Shown piece by piece: positions 32,241 through 40,416 of a stretch of 43,286 bases of DNA (the first letter of the stretch is position 1; each line of letters begins with the position of its first letter). The stretch is from WJMD01 sp964596015 (GTDB taxonomy: Bacteria; Joyebacterota; Joyebacteria; Joyebacterales; Joyebacteraceae), in assembly GCA_964596015.1 (NCBI GenBank), contig CAZQSB010000021.1, forward strand, positions 1-43,286. The letters run 5' to 3'. The notes beneath the pieces are model-generated. The model did not search any database and was not told where the DNA came from. It saw only the letters and a list, made by a program, of their open reading frames with translations. Both the position numbers and the translations under genes were made by a program.

Positions 32241-33653
32241 TCAGCGCACTCCCGGGCGCTGACACACCTTCGTCCTCGGAACGAAAGCGCCGTGCGAGGG
32301 CGACCCGACGACCTTCCGGTCCCGCACCACCCAGACACCTCGCACCATCGTGGCGACCGGCCAACCGATCAGAGCTCCCGTGTCGTAGAGAGCGTAGTCA
32401 GAGTGTCCCCCGACGACACCCGGCGTGGCGTCGAGCGCGAGCTCGGGATCGAAGACGACCAGGTCGGCGTCGGCTCCCTCCCGGATCGACCCCTTTCTCG
32501 GGTACAGCCCGAAAAGCTCGGCGGGCTGAGTCGACAGGAGGTCGACCAGCTCGTTCTCGCTCAGTCGCCCAGTCGCGACCGCCGCTGTCCACATCGCGGG
32601 AAGCAGGGTCCCAATGCCGGGCACTCCCAGGGGGATCCGCCTGAAATCGGCCGCGCCGGAGTCCTTCTCATCGGCGGTGAACGAACAGTGGTCGCTCGCG
32701 ACGGCCTGCACGAGGCCCTCTTCGATGCCCTCCCAGAGCGCCTCGCGATGAAGCGAACCGCGGAGCGGCGGGGCCGTCGCGAACCGGTGTCCGTCAGCTC
32801 GCGAGAGGAGTTCCTCGTCCAGGATGAGATGGTGGGGCGTGGCCTGGCAGTAGACATTGATCCCGAGGTCGGCGGCCTCCCACACGGCGGCGATCGACTC
32901 GCCGGTGGAGACATTGACCAGACAGACGGGCGCCTCCGCCTGGAAGGCGGCCCGGAGCGTACGCGCGACGGCCTCCCCTTCAGCGTAGCTGGGCCGCGAG
33001 GCGGCGAGCTCGGACGCGTCAAGCTTCCCGTCGCCCGCCAGACGGTCCGTCCTTCTCCTTGTCAACCACCCGGTCTCGCATCTGACACAGACGAGCGCCT
33101 TCTCTCGAGCGGCCTCGAGCAGAAGGGAATAGAGCTCGTCGTCTCCGATTGCTGTCGGGTCGTCGATGCCGCCCGTGCTGACGGTGACGCTCGGGACGCC
33201 GAACTCGACGAGGTCGGCGACCTCCCCGTCTTCTCTCTCGGATGCCCTGGCATAGCCGGCGTGAAGGGCGAAGTCGACATGAGAGAGTCCCGTCGCCTCC
33301 AGCACGGCCGCGTCCACGGCGTCCGGCAGCGACTGTCGCTCGGCGGGGCGGGCCTCCGTGATGTAGGTGGTGACGCCGCCGAGGGCGGCCTCCCTCGTCG
33401 TCTCCTCGAAACCGGACGACTCGTGCCCGACCCGTTCCTCGCTGACGTGCGCGCGCGCGTCGACGACCCCCGGCAGGATCAGCTTGCCGCCGGCGTCGTA
33501 GACCGGCACGTCGTCGGGGACCTCGAGGTGTCGCCCGACCGCCTTGATGACGCCGCGCTCGATGAGAATCGAGGCGTCGTACGAGTCGATGCCGGTGACG
33601 ATCCGACCGTCCCGAATGACGAGCCTGTCGGAGCCCGGCGTGGCGCCGCCCAT
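32241..33653 (-). CDS. Dihydropyrimidinase/hydantoinase-like protein with degenerate metal site
   Basis: A 470-residue protein of the cyclic amidohydrolase family, closest in pattern to D-hydantoinase/dihydropyrimidinase: LVIRDGRIVTG, GGKLILPGVVDARAH, ALGGVTTYITEA, PPLRGSLHREALWEGI, ASDHCSFTADEK, FRRIPLGVPGI, LFGLYPRKGSIREGADADLVVFDP. The length is right and the fold seems complete. But of the six residues that hold the two metals in active hydantoinases, four appear changed: first His of HxH is Arg67 (RAH), the carbamylated Lys is Thr157 or a neighbour, the next His is Arg191 (VRCE), and the next is Asn247 (VNVS). His69 and Asp321 remain. It may be non-catalytic or use one metal. The start overlaps the hydrolase stop (TGATG), with GAGGAGG upstream. 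Confidence 0.85.
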   Translation of the reverse strand: MGGATPGSDRLVIRDGRIVTGIDSYDASILIERGVIKAVGRHLEVPDDVPVYDAGGKLILPGVVDARAHVSEERVGHESSGFEETTREAALGGVTTYITEARPAERQSLPDAVDAAVLEATGLSHVDFALHAGYARASEREDGEVADLVEFGVPSVTVSTGGIDDPTAIGDDELYSLLLEAAREKALVCVRCETGWLTRRRTDRLAGDGKLDASELAASRPSYAEGEAVARTLRAAFQAEAPVCLVNVSTGESIAAVWEAADLGINVYCQATPHHLILDEELLSRADGHRFATAPPLRGSLHREALWEGIEEGLVQAVASDHCSFTADEKDSGAADFRRIPLGVPGIGTLLPAMWTAAVATGRLSENELVDLLSTQPAELFGLYPRKGSIREGADADLVVFDPELALDATPGVVGGHSDYALYDTGALIGWPVATMVRGVWVVRDRKVVGSPSHGAFVPRTKVCQRPGVR

Positions 33654-34543
33654 CAGGCCTCCTCGGAGGGGGACGGGGCGACGAAGTCGGCTATCGCCGC
33701 CGCCAGCTCTTCCTCGTGCCCCCAGTAGACGTGATTGCCTCCGCGGATGACCACGTGAGAGCTCCTTCCGCCCAGATGCTCGACCACGAGAGCGGCCGCG
33801 CGCGCCGGATCGATCGTGACGGCCTCCTCCACGTCGCCCATCGTGACGAGCGCCGGTACGTCCAGACTCTCGATGCGGCTATAGTCACCCTCGTCGTCCA
33901 GCCTGACCGGGAAGATGTCCGTGACGGTCGGGTCGCCGTAGAGACTCAGGATGGAAGCGGCCGACGACGGATGGTCGCGTCCCGCGGTCATGAGGTCGTC
34001 GCCCCGCCCGCTTTCGACGAGCGCGCGCGCTTCTCTGATGACGGCTTCAGACTCCCCTTCTGTGCGGGCCTCGAACAGCCCGAACATGTCCGGCGGGGAG
34101 ATGAGGACCATCCCGAGCGCGCGCTCCGTCCCTCGCGTCCCGAGATAGTGCACGATCCTGAGCGTGCCGAGGCTGTGCCCCTGATACCAGATCCGGTCGT
34201 ATCCGCGCGAGGCGAGAAACTCGACGCCGGCGTCCATGTCCTCCAGAGTGCGCTCGAAAAGGTCGTACGCGGCTCCGCCGGGAACAGTCTCCGTGTCCTC
34301 ACCCGTTCCGCGGATATTATCGGCGACATAGTCGTGGCCTCGGTTGTTGACCGCGAGTACCGCGACGCCTCTTGCCGTGAGGGCGTCGCCGACCGAGCTC
34401 ACGAATCGGTTCTCATAGAACGTGCCGGCGTAGCCGTGGACGTGCAAGAGCGCGCTCTTCGCCGGAGCGCCCGTCGGCTCGGTGAACAGCCCGACGAGTT
34501 CCACGCCGTCGGCCGCCATGAGGCGGACCAATTCTCCTCTCAT
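33653..34543 (-). CDS. Alpha/beta hydrolase
   Basis: A 296-residue cytoplasmic alpha/beta-hydrolase. The oxyanion strand is LLHVHGYAGTFYENRF, the nucleophile elbow is YQGHSLGTLR (Ser in GHSLG), and the late GNHVYWGHEEEL offers the catalytic His, with an Asp probably in MGDVEEAVT. The general form, with NNRGHDY and a family-like SPPDMFGLFE, resembles DUF1749/YtaP-type hydrolases or esterases; the substrate is unknown. I placed the start at 34543 (GGGAG five bases upstream); an ATG directly before it at 34546 and one at 34555 are alternatives. The stop shares a base with the ATG of the dihydropyrimidinase-like gene, so the two are translationally coupled and probably act together. Confidence 0.85.
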   Translation of the reverse strand: MRGELVRLMAADGVELVGLFTEPTGAPAKSALLHVHGYAGTFYENRFVSSVGDALTARGVAVLAVNNRGHDYVADNIRGTGEDTETVPGGAAYDLFERTLEDMDAGVEFLASRGYDRIWYQGHSLGTLRIVHYLGTRGTERALGMVLISPPDMFGLFEARTEGESEAVIREARALVESGRGDDLMTAGRDHPSSAASILSLYGDPTVTDIFPVRLDDEGDYSRIESLDVPALVTMGDVEEAVTIDPARAAALVVEHLGGRSSHVVIRGGNHVYWGHEEELAAAIADFVAPSPSEEA

Positions 34544-34638
34544 CATGACTCCCATCGTTCGCGTGATGTCGCGCCCGCAGTCCGCTCCGGCGCGTCCACC
34601 GTCCATTCTAACGCGACCGTGTAAGCCTCACAACAGCG

Positions 34639-34666
34639 GGCGGGAGGCCCTCATGGGCCCCCCGCC
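34639..34666 (-). terminator. Hairpin after the SW-IKA secreted-protein gene
   Basis: A 12-bp stem with one mismatch (GGCGGGAGGCCC against GGGCCCCCCGCC, 4-base loop) lies 28 bases after the stop of the 34695-35498 gene and before the hydrolase pair. No U-tract follows, so a terminator role is only probable. Confidence 0.4.
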
Positions 34667-34694
34667 TCGTTCCTCTCAGCGCTCTTCGCGGGTG

Positions 34695-35498
34695 CTAGTC
34701 CGTGAAGATGGCCTTGATCCTCGACCAGGTCACGGGCTCGATGAGCGAGTAGCCCTGGTCGGGTATCCCGTCGAGGTCGCCGTCGACCACCGCCGTGTAG
34801 AAGACGTCGAGGTCGATAGTCTCGTTGAACGGCGTCGTGTCGTCCTGCTCGATGCCCGACGACGTCGTCGGCATGGCGTCGTAGGCTCCCGACCCGTCTC
34901 CGCCGACAATCGCCGCCACGAACTTCATGGTCGTGCCCTCGGGCACCGTCTCCGGCTGGGGTCCGTAGAGCTCGACCCAGGAGATGGCCCCCTCGATGTG
35001 GAGCGCGGCGGTATCGGACATCGCGCGGGCGCCCGGCATGTCCGTGGTGGCCGTGGGGTCGACGCAGCCCTTGAAGAGCGGTCCTTCGAGGTTCCACGCG
35101 CCGAGCACGACGTCCATCCCGGCGCCGCTGAAGGTGACGTTCCGCGCGTAGAAGTCGGCGCTCGAGAAGTCGGTCGCTCCCGTGATGCCGTCCTGGAAAT
35201 CGATGTCGATCCAGAGAACGTACCCGTTCCCGAACCCGCCCGGGGGGTCGGCCGTGATGATGCCGACGTACAGGCTGTCGGCGTCCCACGTGACGTAGAG
35301 GTCGTCCATGTCCGGGTCGCTGTCCGGGTAGCGACAGTCATTGTCCGGATCGTCGACCGCCCAGTCGTCCGAGTCCCAGTCGTCAACGGCGATGTTCACG
35401 ACCCCGTCGATCGTCGGCGTGTTCCATGTTTCCGCAGCCGCCGGGGTCACCAGCACGACCGCGAACGCTATGGTCAAGAAGATGGCACAGAGTCTCAT
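34695..35498 (-). CDS. Secreted CBM9/DOMON-like protein with SW-IKA C-terminal motif
   Basis: A 267-residue exported protein. After the signal peptide (about 1-22) comes TPTIDGVVNIAVDDWDSDDW, a run of Asp-rich loops, and DDLYVTWDADSLYVGIITAD, the pattern of CBM9-like or glucodextranase DOMON-like domains in which an I-D-G start and a 'lyvxwdxdxLYvgi' strand are typical. FGNGYVLWIDIDFQDG continues the fold to about residue 210. Near the C-terminus an Asp-rich DGDLDGIPDQGYS loop may bind calcium. The protein ends EPVTWSRIKAIFTD, matching the tails of two other secreted proteins here. GGAGGAG lies four bases before the ATG. Sugar or haem binding is possible; I would call it a surface binding protein of unknown ligand. 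Confidence 0.78.
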   Translation of the reverse strand: MRLCAIFLTIAFAVVLVTPAAAETWNTPTIDGVVNIAVDDWDSDDWAVDDPDNDCRYPDSDPDMDDLYVTWDADSLYVGIITADPPGGFGNGYVLWIDIDFQDGITGATDFSSADFYARNVTFSGAGMDVVLGAWNLEGPLFKGCVDPTATTDMPGARAMSDTAALHIEGAISWVELYGPQPETVPEGTTMKFVAAIVGGDGSGAYDAMPTTSSGIEQDDTTPFNETIDLDVFYTAVVDGDLDGIPDQGYSLIEPVTWSRIKAIFTD

Positions 35499-35513
35499 GG
35501 TACTCCTCCCTTC

Positions 35514-35529
35514 CCCGGCGGATGCGCCG
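35514..35529 (-). other. Leader hairpin
   Basis: CCGGCG-GATG-CGCCGG is a perfect 6-bp stem just upstream of the Shine-Dalgarno sequence of the CBM9/DOMON-like gene. It could influence ribosome access or mRNA stability. Confidence 0.25.
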
Positions 35530-35547
35530 GCCCTGAGGTCCGTCTGT

Positions 35548-35577
35548 AGCGTACCACGCGAGCCGACTGTTATGCAA
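35548..35577 (-). promoter_or_regulatory. Possible promoter for the CBM9/DOMON-like gene
   Basis: On the minus strand TTGCAT (35572-35577) and TACGCT (35548-35553) are 18 bases apart. Each matches the consensus at four of six positions. The region is locally AT-richer than its surroundings. Confidence 0.35.
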
Positions 35578-35600
35578 GCAAATAGTTCGCGTTCTAATGG

Positions 35601-36137
35601 TCAGTCGAAGAGGGCCTTAATGGACGTCCAGGAGCAGCGTTCCACCGGGACGGCCCCCAAGACCTGGATGCTCGCACCTTGCCACCCCGTGGCGATGGCG
35701 TTGTTCTCGATGTCCCTCATCTCTCCGTCGACGAACAGGACCTCCGAGGTCCCGTCGGCCAGCCCCATGAACTCGATCAGGACCAGCGTACCCGGACCGT
35801 CGACGCTTCCTCCGAGAAGCGCCCCGTTCACCAGGAGCCTGTTCATCTCGTCGATGTCCCAGTACAGGAAGGTGTCGCCGTCGTAGCCTGCCGGGAGACT
35901 CCCTTCCGCCACGCCGACGGGCTCCACGACCAGGGGGTCGTACCCGATGAGAAAGTCATACCCGGTCACTCCGAGGATCTCGTCGTTGATCGCGACCGCC
36001 ACCTGACAGGTCTCGTAGACGGTGACCTCCTGGAACGAAGGGTCGAACCAGGTCACGGGCGCACCGGTCGCCACCCCACAAAGCACAAGAGCGACGACCA
36101 GCGCCGCCGGTACAGCAGTCCATCTCACTCCGCTCAT
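35601..36137 (-). CDS. Small secreted cohesin-like protein with SW-IKA C-terminal motif
   Basis: A 178-residue exported protein: signal peptide 1-25 (MSGVRWTAVPAALVVALVL...ATG), then a single cohesin-like module. The cohesin pattern is visible as QVAVAINDEILGVTGYDFLI for the first strands, YDPLVVEPVGVAEGSL, GALLGGSVDGPGTLVLIEFM, and a closing MRDIENNAI. In cellulosomes cohesins bind dockerins; single cohesin-like modules in other bacteria often have unknown partners. It ends RCSWTSIKALFD, so this cohesin carries the SW-IKA tail instead of the FlgD-type end of its neighbours. AAGGAGG is six bases before the ATG. The 14-base gap to the gene upstream indicates a shared transcript. Confidence 0.8.
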   Translation of the reverse strand: MSGVRWTAVPAALVVALVLCGVATGAPVTWFDPSFQEVTVYETCQVAVAINDEILGVTGYDFLIGYDPLVVEPVGVAEGSLPAGYDGDTFLYWDIDEMNRLLVNGALLGGSVDGPGTLVLIEFMGLADGTSEVLFVDGEMRDIENNAIATGWQGASIQVLGAVPVERCSWTSIKALFD

Positions 36138-36151
36138 GCTCGGCCTCCTTG

Positions 36152-36925
36152 TCAGCGCACCACCGTGATCTTCACCCCCGCCGCCGGCCCCCGCGTCCTC
36201 GCGAAGTACACGCCTCCCGGAACCGGGGCGCCGCAATCGTCTCTCAGGTCCCACACGATCTCACGCATTCCCGCTGGACGCGCCAGTCGTCGGATCTTTC
36301 TCCCTCGAACGTCATAGACCGCGACGAAGCCGCCGGAGTCCGCGTAACCGGGCAGAGCCAGCGTGGCGCGCGAGGTGGCGGGGTTCGGCTCGGCGCGCAT
36401 CCGCCCGGGCAGAGGTGCCGAGGGCGCCGAGGACCACTCCGCGACCTCCGCGACAGTTCCGAGTCCCTGGACGGGAACGATGGGGTCTCTCCGGACATCG
36501 CGGAGGTCTATCGTTGTGAGCTCCACCGCCGCCGAGCCGGGCGCCACGCCCGTGAACACGAGCGTCGAGAGCTCTCCGGGAGCGAGGACGTACGTCCCGG
36601 GGCCGAGGAGCACGTCGTTCACCGAGTGACTGCCGGGCGCGAGTTGGTCCCAGTCGAACATGGTCGAATGCCCGCTCGAAGCGAAGAGCGAGCCCTCCAC
36701 CGCCGACGTGAGCTGGAGAACGTCGGGGTCGAAGCCAAGCTGGACGAGGAAGCAGCTCACGCTGTCAGCCCCTTCGACCCTCACCGAGACGGTCGCCGAC
36801 TCGCCGGCCGTCATGACGAGCTCCGGCGGCTCCAGGTAGACCGTTGCGCCCCAGACGCTCGTCGCCCAGACGAGGACGGCGCCCAGAGCAGCCAGTGCTC
36901 CCGAGAAGCGCGCCAGCAACTTCAC
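36152..36925 (-). CDS. Secreted cohesin-like protein with FlgD-type C-terminus
   Basis: A 257-residue exported protein. The signal peptide (VKLLARFSGALAALGAVLVW...VWG) is followed by a cohesin-like module at about 30-155 (YLEPPELVMTAGESATVSVR, CFLVQLGFDPDVLQLTSAVE, LLGPGTYVLAPGELSTLVFT, DLRDVRRDPIVPV) and a FlgD-Ig-like end at about 172-257 (RAEPNPATSRATLALP, VAVYDVRGRKIRRL, VWDLRDDCG, GGVYFARTRG). The start is a GTG at 36925, chosen because the signal peptide begins there. GGAGG is close to it (two bases), which is tight. A longer frame to 37057 would run through an 11-bp inverted repeat and put about 44 residues before the signal peptide. Confidence 0.78.
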   Translation of the reverse strand: MKLLARFSGALAALGAVLVWATSVWGATVYLEPPELVMTAGESATVSVRVEGADSVSCFLVQLGFDPDVLQLTSAVEGSLFASSGHSTMFDWDQLAPGSHSVNDVLLGPGTYVLAPGELSTLVFTGVAPGSAAVELTTIDLRDVRRDPIVPVQGLGTVAEVAEWSSAPSAPLPGRMRAEPNPATSRATLALPGYADSGGFVAVYDVRGRKIRRLARPAGMREIVWDLRDDCGAPVPGGVYFARTRGPAAGVKITVVR

Positions 36926-36973
36926 TCCCTCCGGCGGCCGTGCGACCTGCGAACGACGCATCCACTGAATGAC

Positions 36974-37022
36974 GGTGGCCCGGCGGCTTTCCAGACGGCC
37001 AGCCCGTGCCTGCCGGGCCACC
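36974..37022 (-). other. Long-loop inverted repeat between secreted-protein genes
   Basis: GGTGGCCCGGC (36974-36984) and GCCGGGCCACC (37012-37022) are a perfect 11-bp inverted repeat with 27 bases between. It lies 44 bases after the stop of the 809-residue protein gene, in a 141-base spacer. It supports a non-coding reading of this spacer. Confidence 0.45.
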
Positions 37023-37066
37023 ACGACCCCCATCCAGAGCGGTGGATGAGAGGTCACCTGCGCTTC

Positions 37067-39496
37067 TTACCTGAGCATGACCAGCTTCCTCGCCAGTCTC
37101 TCATCGCCGGCCTCGAGCACACAGAAGTAGACTCCGCTCCCCGCGGGTCGCCCGTCGCGGCAGCGCCCCGACCACGTCGCCTCATGACGACCGGGAGGAA
37201 GCCGCTCCTCAGTGACCCGCGCGACGAGCCGCCCGCCCACGTCGTAGACCGAGAGACGCAGGTCGCACTCCCGGTCGAGGACGAAGGACATCCGGGTTTC
37301 GCCGCGGCTCGGGTTCGGCGTCGGCGGGAGGAACGCGGTGACGAGCGTCTCCCCGCCTGACGCATGGCCGGGCTCGGAGAGTTCGATATCCCGGTTCATC
37401 GCGTCCCGGATGACGGCGTCCGCGATGTCGACCCGGCCGTCCGGGTCGCCGGCGCAGCTGAGACGACAGACGAGCTGCCCGGGCGTGAGCGTCGCCGCGG
37501 ACCCGAGCGCCGCGACGTCGACGCGCACGAGCCCCGGCTCGCCCGTGTCGGCATGGAAGAACCCCTGGTCCGAAGGCTCGGTCCAGCACTCCGGCGGTCG
37601 CGCGGAGACGATCGAAATCCCCTCGTCGAGCCGCAGCGTCGCGCGAAGCCCCTTGATGTCCGGGCGGCCGTCCCCGAGGTACAGGAGGACGTCGAACTCG
37701 CCCCCGCGTCCGGCCGGCTCCGAGCGAACGACGCGCAGCTCGGCGGGTCCGTCCCCGCCGCGGACGGGCGGCGCGCCCTCGGGAATCCCAGTCGGATGGA
37801 CGTTGCCGTAGTTCATGGCGAGGATCATGAGGTCCTCGAAGTTGACGAGGTTGTCGGTCACGGGGATCCCGAGCCTCGTTCGGTCGTCGGTCGGACCGAC
37901 GTCGCACTCGTTGTCGTACGACGGGTGCCCCTCTCCCACGTCGTACGAAGCCGAGAAGACCACCTTGTCGTAGTAGTCCACGACTCCGTCGTAGACGCCG
38001 GGCGCGCCCCCGCTCGACGTGACGTCTGCGAGCCAGTACGACGTGGAGCGGTCCTGGGCCGAGGAGGCTGCCGGCGAGAAGTTCCCCGCCATGTCCTTCA
38101 CGAACGCTGTGTAGTAGTAGACGTTCCTCGTGGCATCCTCGAACCCGTCGTCGTAGTAGTGCTTGATGCCCGTCCCGGGCACGAAGTCGACCACCACCCC
38201 GCCCCCGGGCGTCGCCGGATATCCCTCGGCCGGACCGTCGTCGTCGTACTCGGGGTACGCGTCCGCCGCCCAGGCCTTCCGCACGATGAGAGTGCCCTCG
38301 ATGGGGGCCGCCCGCGACTCGGTGACGAGCCACGAGAGATGGATCGAGTTGTGCTCGGGCGACGCGACGAAGTCGACCGGCGGAGCCGGGTCGGTCAGGT
38401 CCACCTCGGTCGAGCAGTCCGGCGTGGCCGGAGCGGTCTCGACGTTTCCCGCCACGTCGCGCGTCACGGTGTAGAAGTCGTAGATGCCCTCGGAGGGCGC
38501 CGTGAAGGGTATCGGGCTCGAGTAGAATGTCCCGTTGTAGTGCTGATACGAACCGCCGTCGACCCGGTAGTAGAGCATCACGTACGACACGCCGCTCGTC
38601 GCGTCAGACGCGGTGAAAGGTATCTGGAAGTACGACACGTTGTGATACGGCGGAAGCGGTCCCGCCTCCGAGTCGGGAGGCGTGTCGTCCTGGATCGAGC
38701 TGACGACGTTCGACCAGTCCGACGTATTGTCGAGGTCGTCCCGGCACTTGACCCGGTAGTAGAACTTCTCCCCGTCCAGAAGACCCGTGTACTCGTGGTT
38801 GAGCGCCGGCGTGCAGCCGCTCGTTGCGTAGATCGGGTCGAAGTCCGGCTCGAGCGAGCACTCGCAGCAGTAGCCGACAGCGCCGGTCGTGCTCTCATCG
38901 GACCAGTAGACCCTGTTCGTCAACCCTCTGGTGAAGGGCGGCTCCGGCGCCATGATCGGCACGTCGGGCGGCGTGTTGTCGAGCTCGATCGAGCCGCCGG
39001 TCGCCACGCAGTCGATCGGGAAATTGTCCGGGTCCCTGAAAAGCGCCTCGACGAACGTCACGGGGCTCACGCCGTCGCCGGTCGGCTGACCGGTGAAGGT
39101 CACGGTGCAGAGCGCGCCTTCCCCCGCCGCGCCGACGGTCGTTCCGAGGATCGAGCAGTCGACGACGAGCGTGTTCGCGTCCTCCATGACGGCGAAGAAA
39201 GCCGTCCCGCCCGCGTCGCTGAGGAACGCCTCCTCAACGACGCTCGTCTCCACGTCGTCGATGAACACGTACGTGTCGTCGAAGTCGATGGTCAGGTGGT
39301 ACCCACGCAGTCCGACCGACTCGCCGGTCCCGTCGTACCGGACCGTGAGGACGGCCTGCTGGCCGCCGGCGATCCGGGCGGCCGGCGGGTCGATGGACAC
39401 GTTCGCCCCCGACGCCGCGCCGCACAGCAGAAGGGCGGCCAGGACGGCCTCGAGAACGATGACGGCCGGTGTCTTGATTCGTGGTTTCCGCGCCAT
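37067..39496 (-). CDS. Secreted cohesin / FnIII / dockerin-like / cohesin / FlgD-type protein
   Basis: An 809-residue exported protein. Order: signal peptide 1-30; cohesin-like module 1 at about 33-172 (VLTVRYDGTGESVGLRGYHL, CSILGTTVGAAGEGALCTVT, ALFRDPDNFPID); FnIII-like 175-275; Ig-like 276-365; FnIII-like 366-485; a dockerin-like module 486-564 (YWLADV, VYDGVVDYYDK, DVGPT, TDNLVNFEDLMILAMNYG); cohesin-like module 2 at about 583-706 (VAALGSAATLTPGQLVCRLS, VIRDAMNRDIEL); FlgD-Ig-like end 720-809 (PNPSRGETRMSF, VYDVGGRLVARV, GSGVYFCVLEAGDERLARKL). The dockerin-like module resembles one in the partial protein at 40456-43286 over its full length. Having both partners in one chain suggests self-assembly or scaffold formation. 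GGAG lies eight bases before the ATG. Confidence 0.85.
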   Translation of the reverse strand: MARKPRIKTPAVIVLEAVLAALLLCGAASGANVSIDPPAARIAGGQQAVLTVRYDGTGESVGLRGYHLTIDFDDTYVFIDDVETSVVEEAFLSDAGGTAFFAVMEDANTLVVDCSILGTTVGAAGEGALCTVTFTGQPTGDGVSPVTFVEALFRDPDNFPIDCVATGGSIELDNTPPDVPIMAPEPPFTRGLTNRVYWSDESTTGAVGYCCECSLEPDFDPIYATSGCTPALNHEYTGLLDGEKFYYRVKCRDDLDNTSDWSNVVSSIQDDTPPDSEAGPLPPYHNVSYFQIPFTASDATSGVSYVMLYYRVDGGSYQHYNGTFYSSPIPFTAPSEGIYDFYTVTRDVAGNVETAPATPDCSTEVDLTDPAPPVDFVASPEHNSIHLSWLVTESRAAPIEGTLIVRKAWAADAYPEYDDDGPAEGYPATPGGGVVVDFVPGTGIKHYYDDGFEDATRNVYYYTAFVKDMAGNFSPAASSAQDRSTSYWLADVTSSGGAPGVYDGVVDYYDKVVFSASYDVGEGHPSYDNECDVGPTDDRTRLGIPVTDNLVNFEDLMILAMNYGNVHPTGIPEGAPPVRGGDGPAELRVVRSEPAGRGGEFDVLLYLGDGRPDIKGLRATLRLDEGISIVSARPPECWTEPSDQGFFHADTGEPGLVRVDVAALGSAATLTPGQLVCRLSCAGDPDGRVDIADAVIRDAMNRDIELSEPGHASGGETLVTAFLPPTPNPSRGETRMSFVLDRECDLRLSVYDVGGRLVARVTEERLPPGRHEATWSGRCRDGRPAGSGVYFCVLEAGDERLARKLVMLR

Positions 39497-39522
39497 GGTG
39501 TCAGCTCCAGTATCGTCCGGCT

Positions 39523-39537
39523 GGGGCGCGAGGCCCC
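39523..39537 (-). other. Short intercistronic hairpin
   Basis: GGGGC-GCGAG-GCCCC is a perfect 5-bp stem six bases after the stop of the upstream cohesin-like gene. Confidence 0.25.
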
Positions 39538-39542
39538 GAACG

Positions 39543-40373
39543 TCATCTGAGCTTCAGGACCTTCGCGCGGGCGCGGCCTTCCCCCGCCCGCAGTTCGAGG
39601 AAGTAGGCGCCGGCGGGCGCGTCGCGCCCGTCGTCGCCTCGACCGTCCCAGACAGCCGCGCCGCCTTGTCCACCGTTCGGGTTCAGGGTCCTGACCAGGC
39701 GACCCCGCACGTCGTACACGTGAAGCGTGATGTCGGCCGTCCCTCTCGGGACGGAGAGCGGGATCTCGGTCGACGCGATGAAGGGATTGGGGGCGGCCGG
39801 TCCGAGCGAGACCGCCGCCATCGGGATCCCTGCCGCGCCCGAGCACGCCACATGCACGGTCGCGTCCTCGTAGCCGGCGGGGGGAAGGGGATCCCGACGG
39901 ACGTCGGTGAACCTGAGCGTATCGATATGAACGGCGGAACTGCCGCACGCGTCGAGCGCGCGGAACCTGAGGTGGAGAAGCTCCCCGGGCGGCAGGACGC
40001 ACGTCCCGGCTCCCATGAGAGTGTCGAAGAAATGATAGAAGCCGATGCCCTTCTCCTCTTCGATGAAGAAGGTCATCTCGCCGCTCTCGGCATAGAGCGA
40101 TCCCTCTGTGGCTTCGACCAGCTCCAGCAGCTCCGTGTCGAACGAGAGATAGAGCTGGAAGCTGGCGATCGAATCGCTGCAGTCGCCGACCCGGAAGCTG
40201 AGCTCGAACTCATCGGTCGGGAGAACGAGCGTCTCCGCGGGCTCGAAGAACGCGTACGGCAGGCCGTACGACGGCTGCGCGAGCAGCAGAATGAGCGCGC
40301 AGAGGGCGGCCGAAGCGAGCGTTGTCTTCCCGCCCGCCGACCTCGAACGCGCTCCTGTCACATATCGTCTCAC
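39543..40373 (-). CDS. Secreted cohesin-like protein with FlgD-type C-terminus
   Basis: A 276-residue exported protein with the same plan as the gene at 36152: signal peptide to about 37 (...LCALILLLAQPSYG), a cohesin-like module at about 40-178 (LVLPTDEFELSFRVGDCSDS, FQLYLSFDTELLELVEATEG, LMGAGTCVLPPGELLHLRFR, FTDVRRDPLPPAGYED), then a FlgD-Ig-like end (AAPNPFIASTEIPLSVP, VYDVRGRLVRTL, VWDGRGDDGR, AGAYFLELRAGEGRARAKVL). The cohesin modules of this protein and the 36152 protein share DVRRDP and GTxVLxPGEL, so they are recent paralogues. The start is a GTG at 40373 with GGGAGG directly upstream; a longer frame exists but would bury the signal peptide. Confidence 0.8.
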   Translation of the reverse strand: MRRYVTGARSRSAGGKTTLASAALCALILLLAQPSYGLPYAFFEPAETLVLPTDEFELSFRVGDCSDSIASFQLYLSFDTELLELVEATEGSLYAESGEMTFFIEEEKGIGFYHFFDTLMGAGTCVLPPGELLHLRFRALDACGSSAVHIDTLRFTDVRRDPLPPAGYEDATVHVACSGAAGIPMAAVSLGPAAPNPFIASTEIPLSVPRGTADITLHVYDVRGRLVRTLNPNGGQGGAAVWDGRGDDGRDAPAGAYFLELRAGEGRARAKVLKLR

Positions 40374-40416
40374 GACTCCCTCCCGCTCTAACGGCGCCAT
40401 GCGCCGAGGTCGTCGT

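Noticed and set aside
36926..37057. N-terminal extension of the cohesin-like protein to a GTG at 37057
   Set aside because: The extension would put 44 residues before the signal peptide and would cover an 11-bp inverted repeat that looks like a spacer element.
37364..39550. 728-codon plus-strand open frame opposite the cohesin/dockerin-like gene
   Set aside because: It is antisense to a multidomain protein with clear modules and shows no domain itself.
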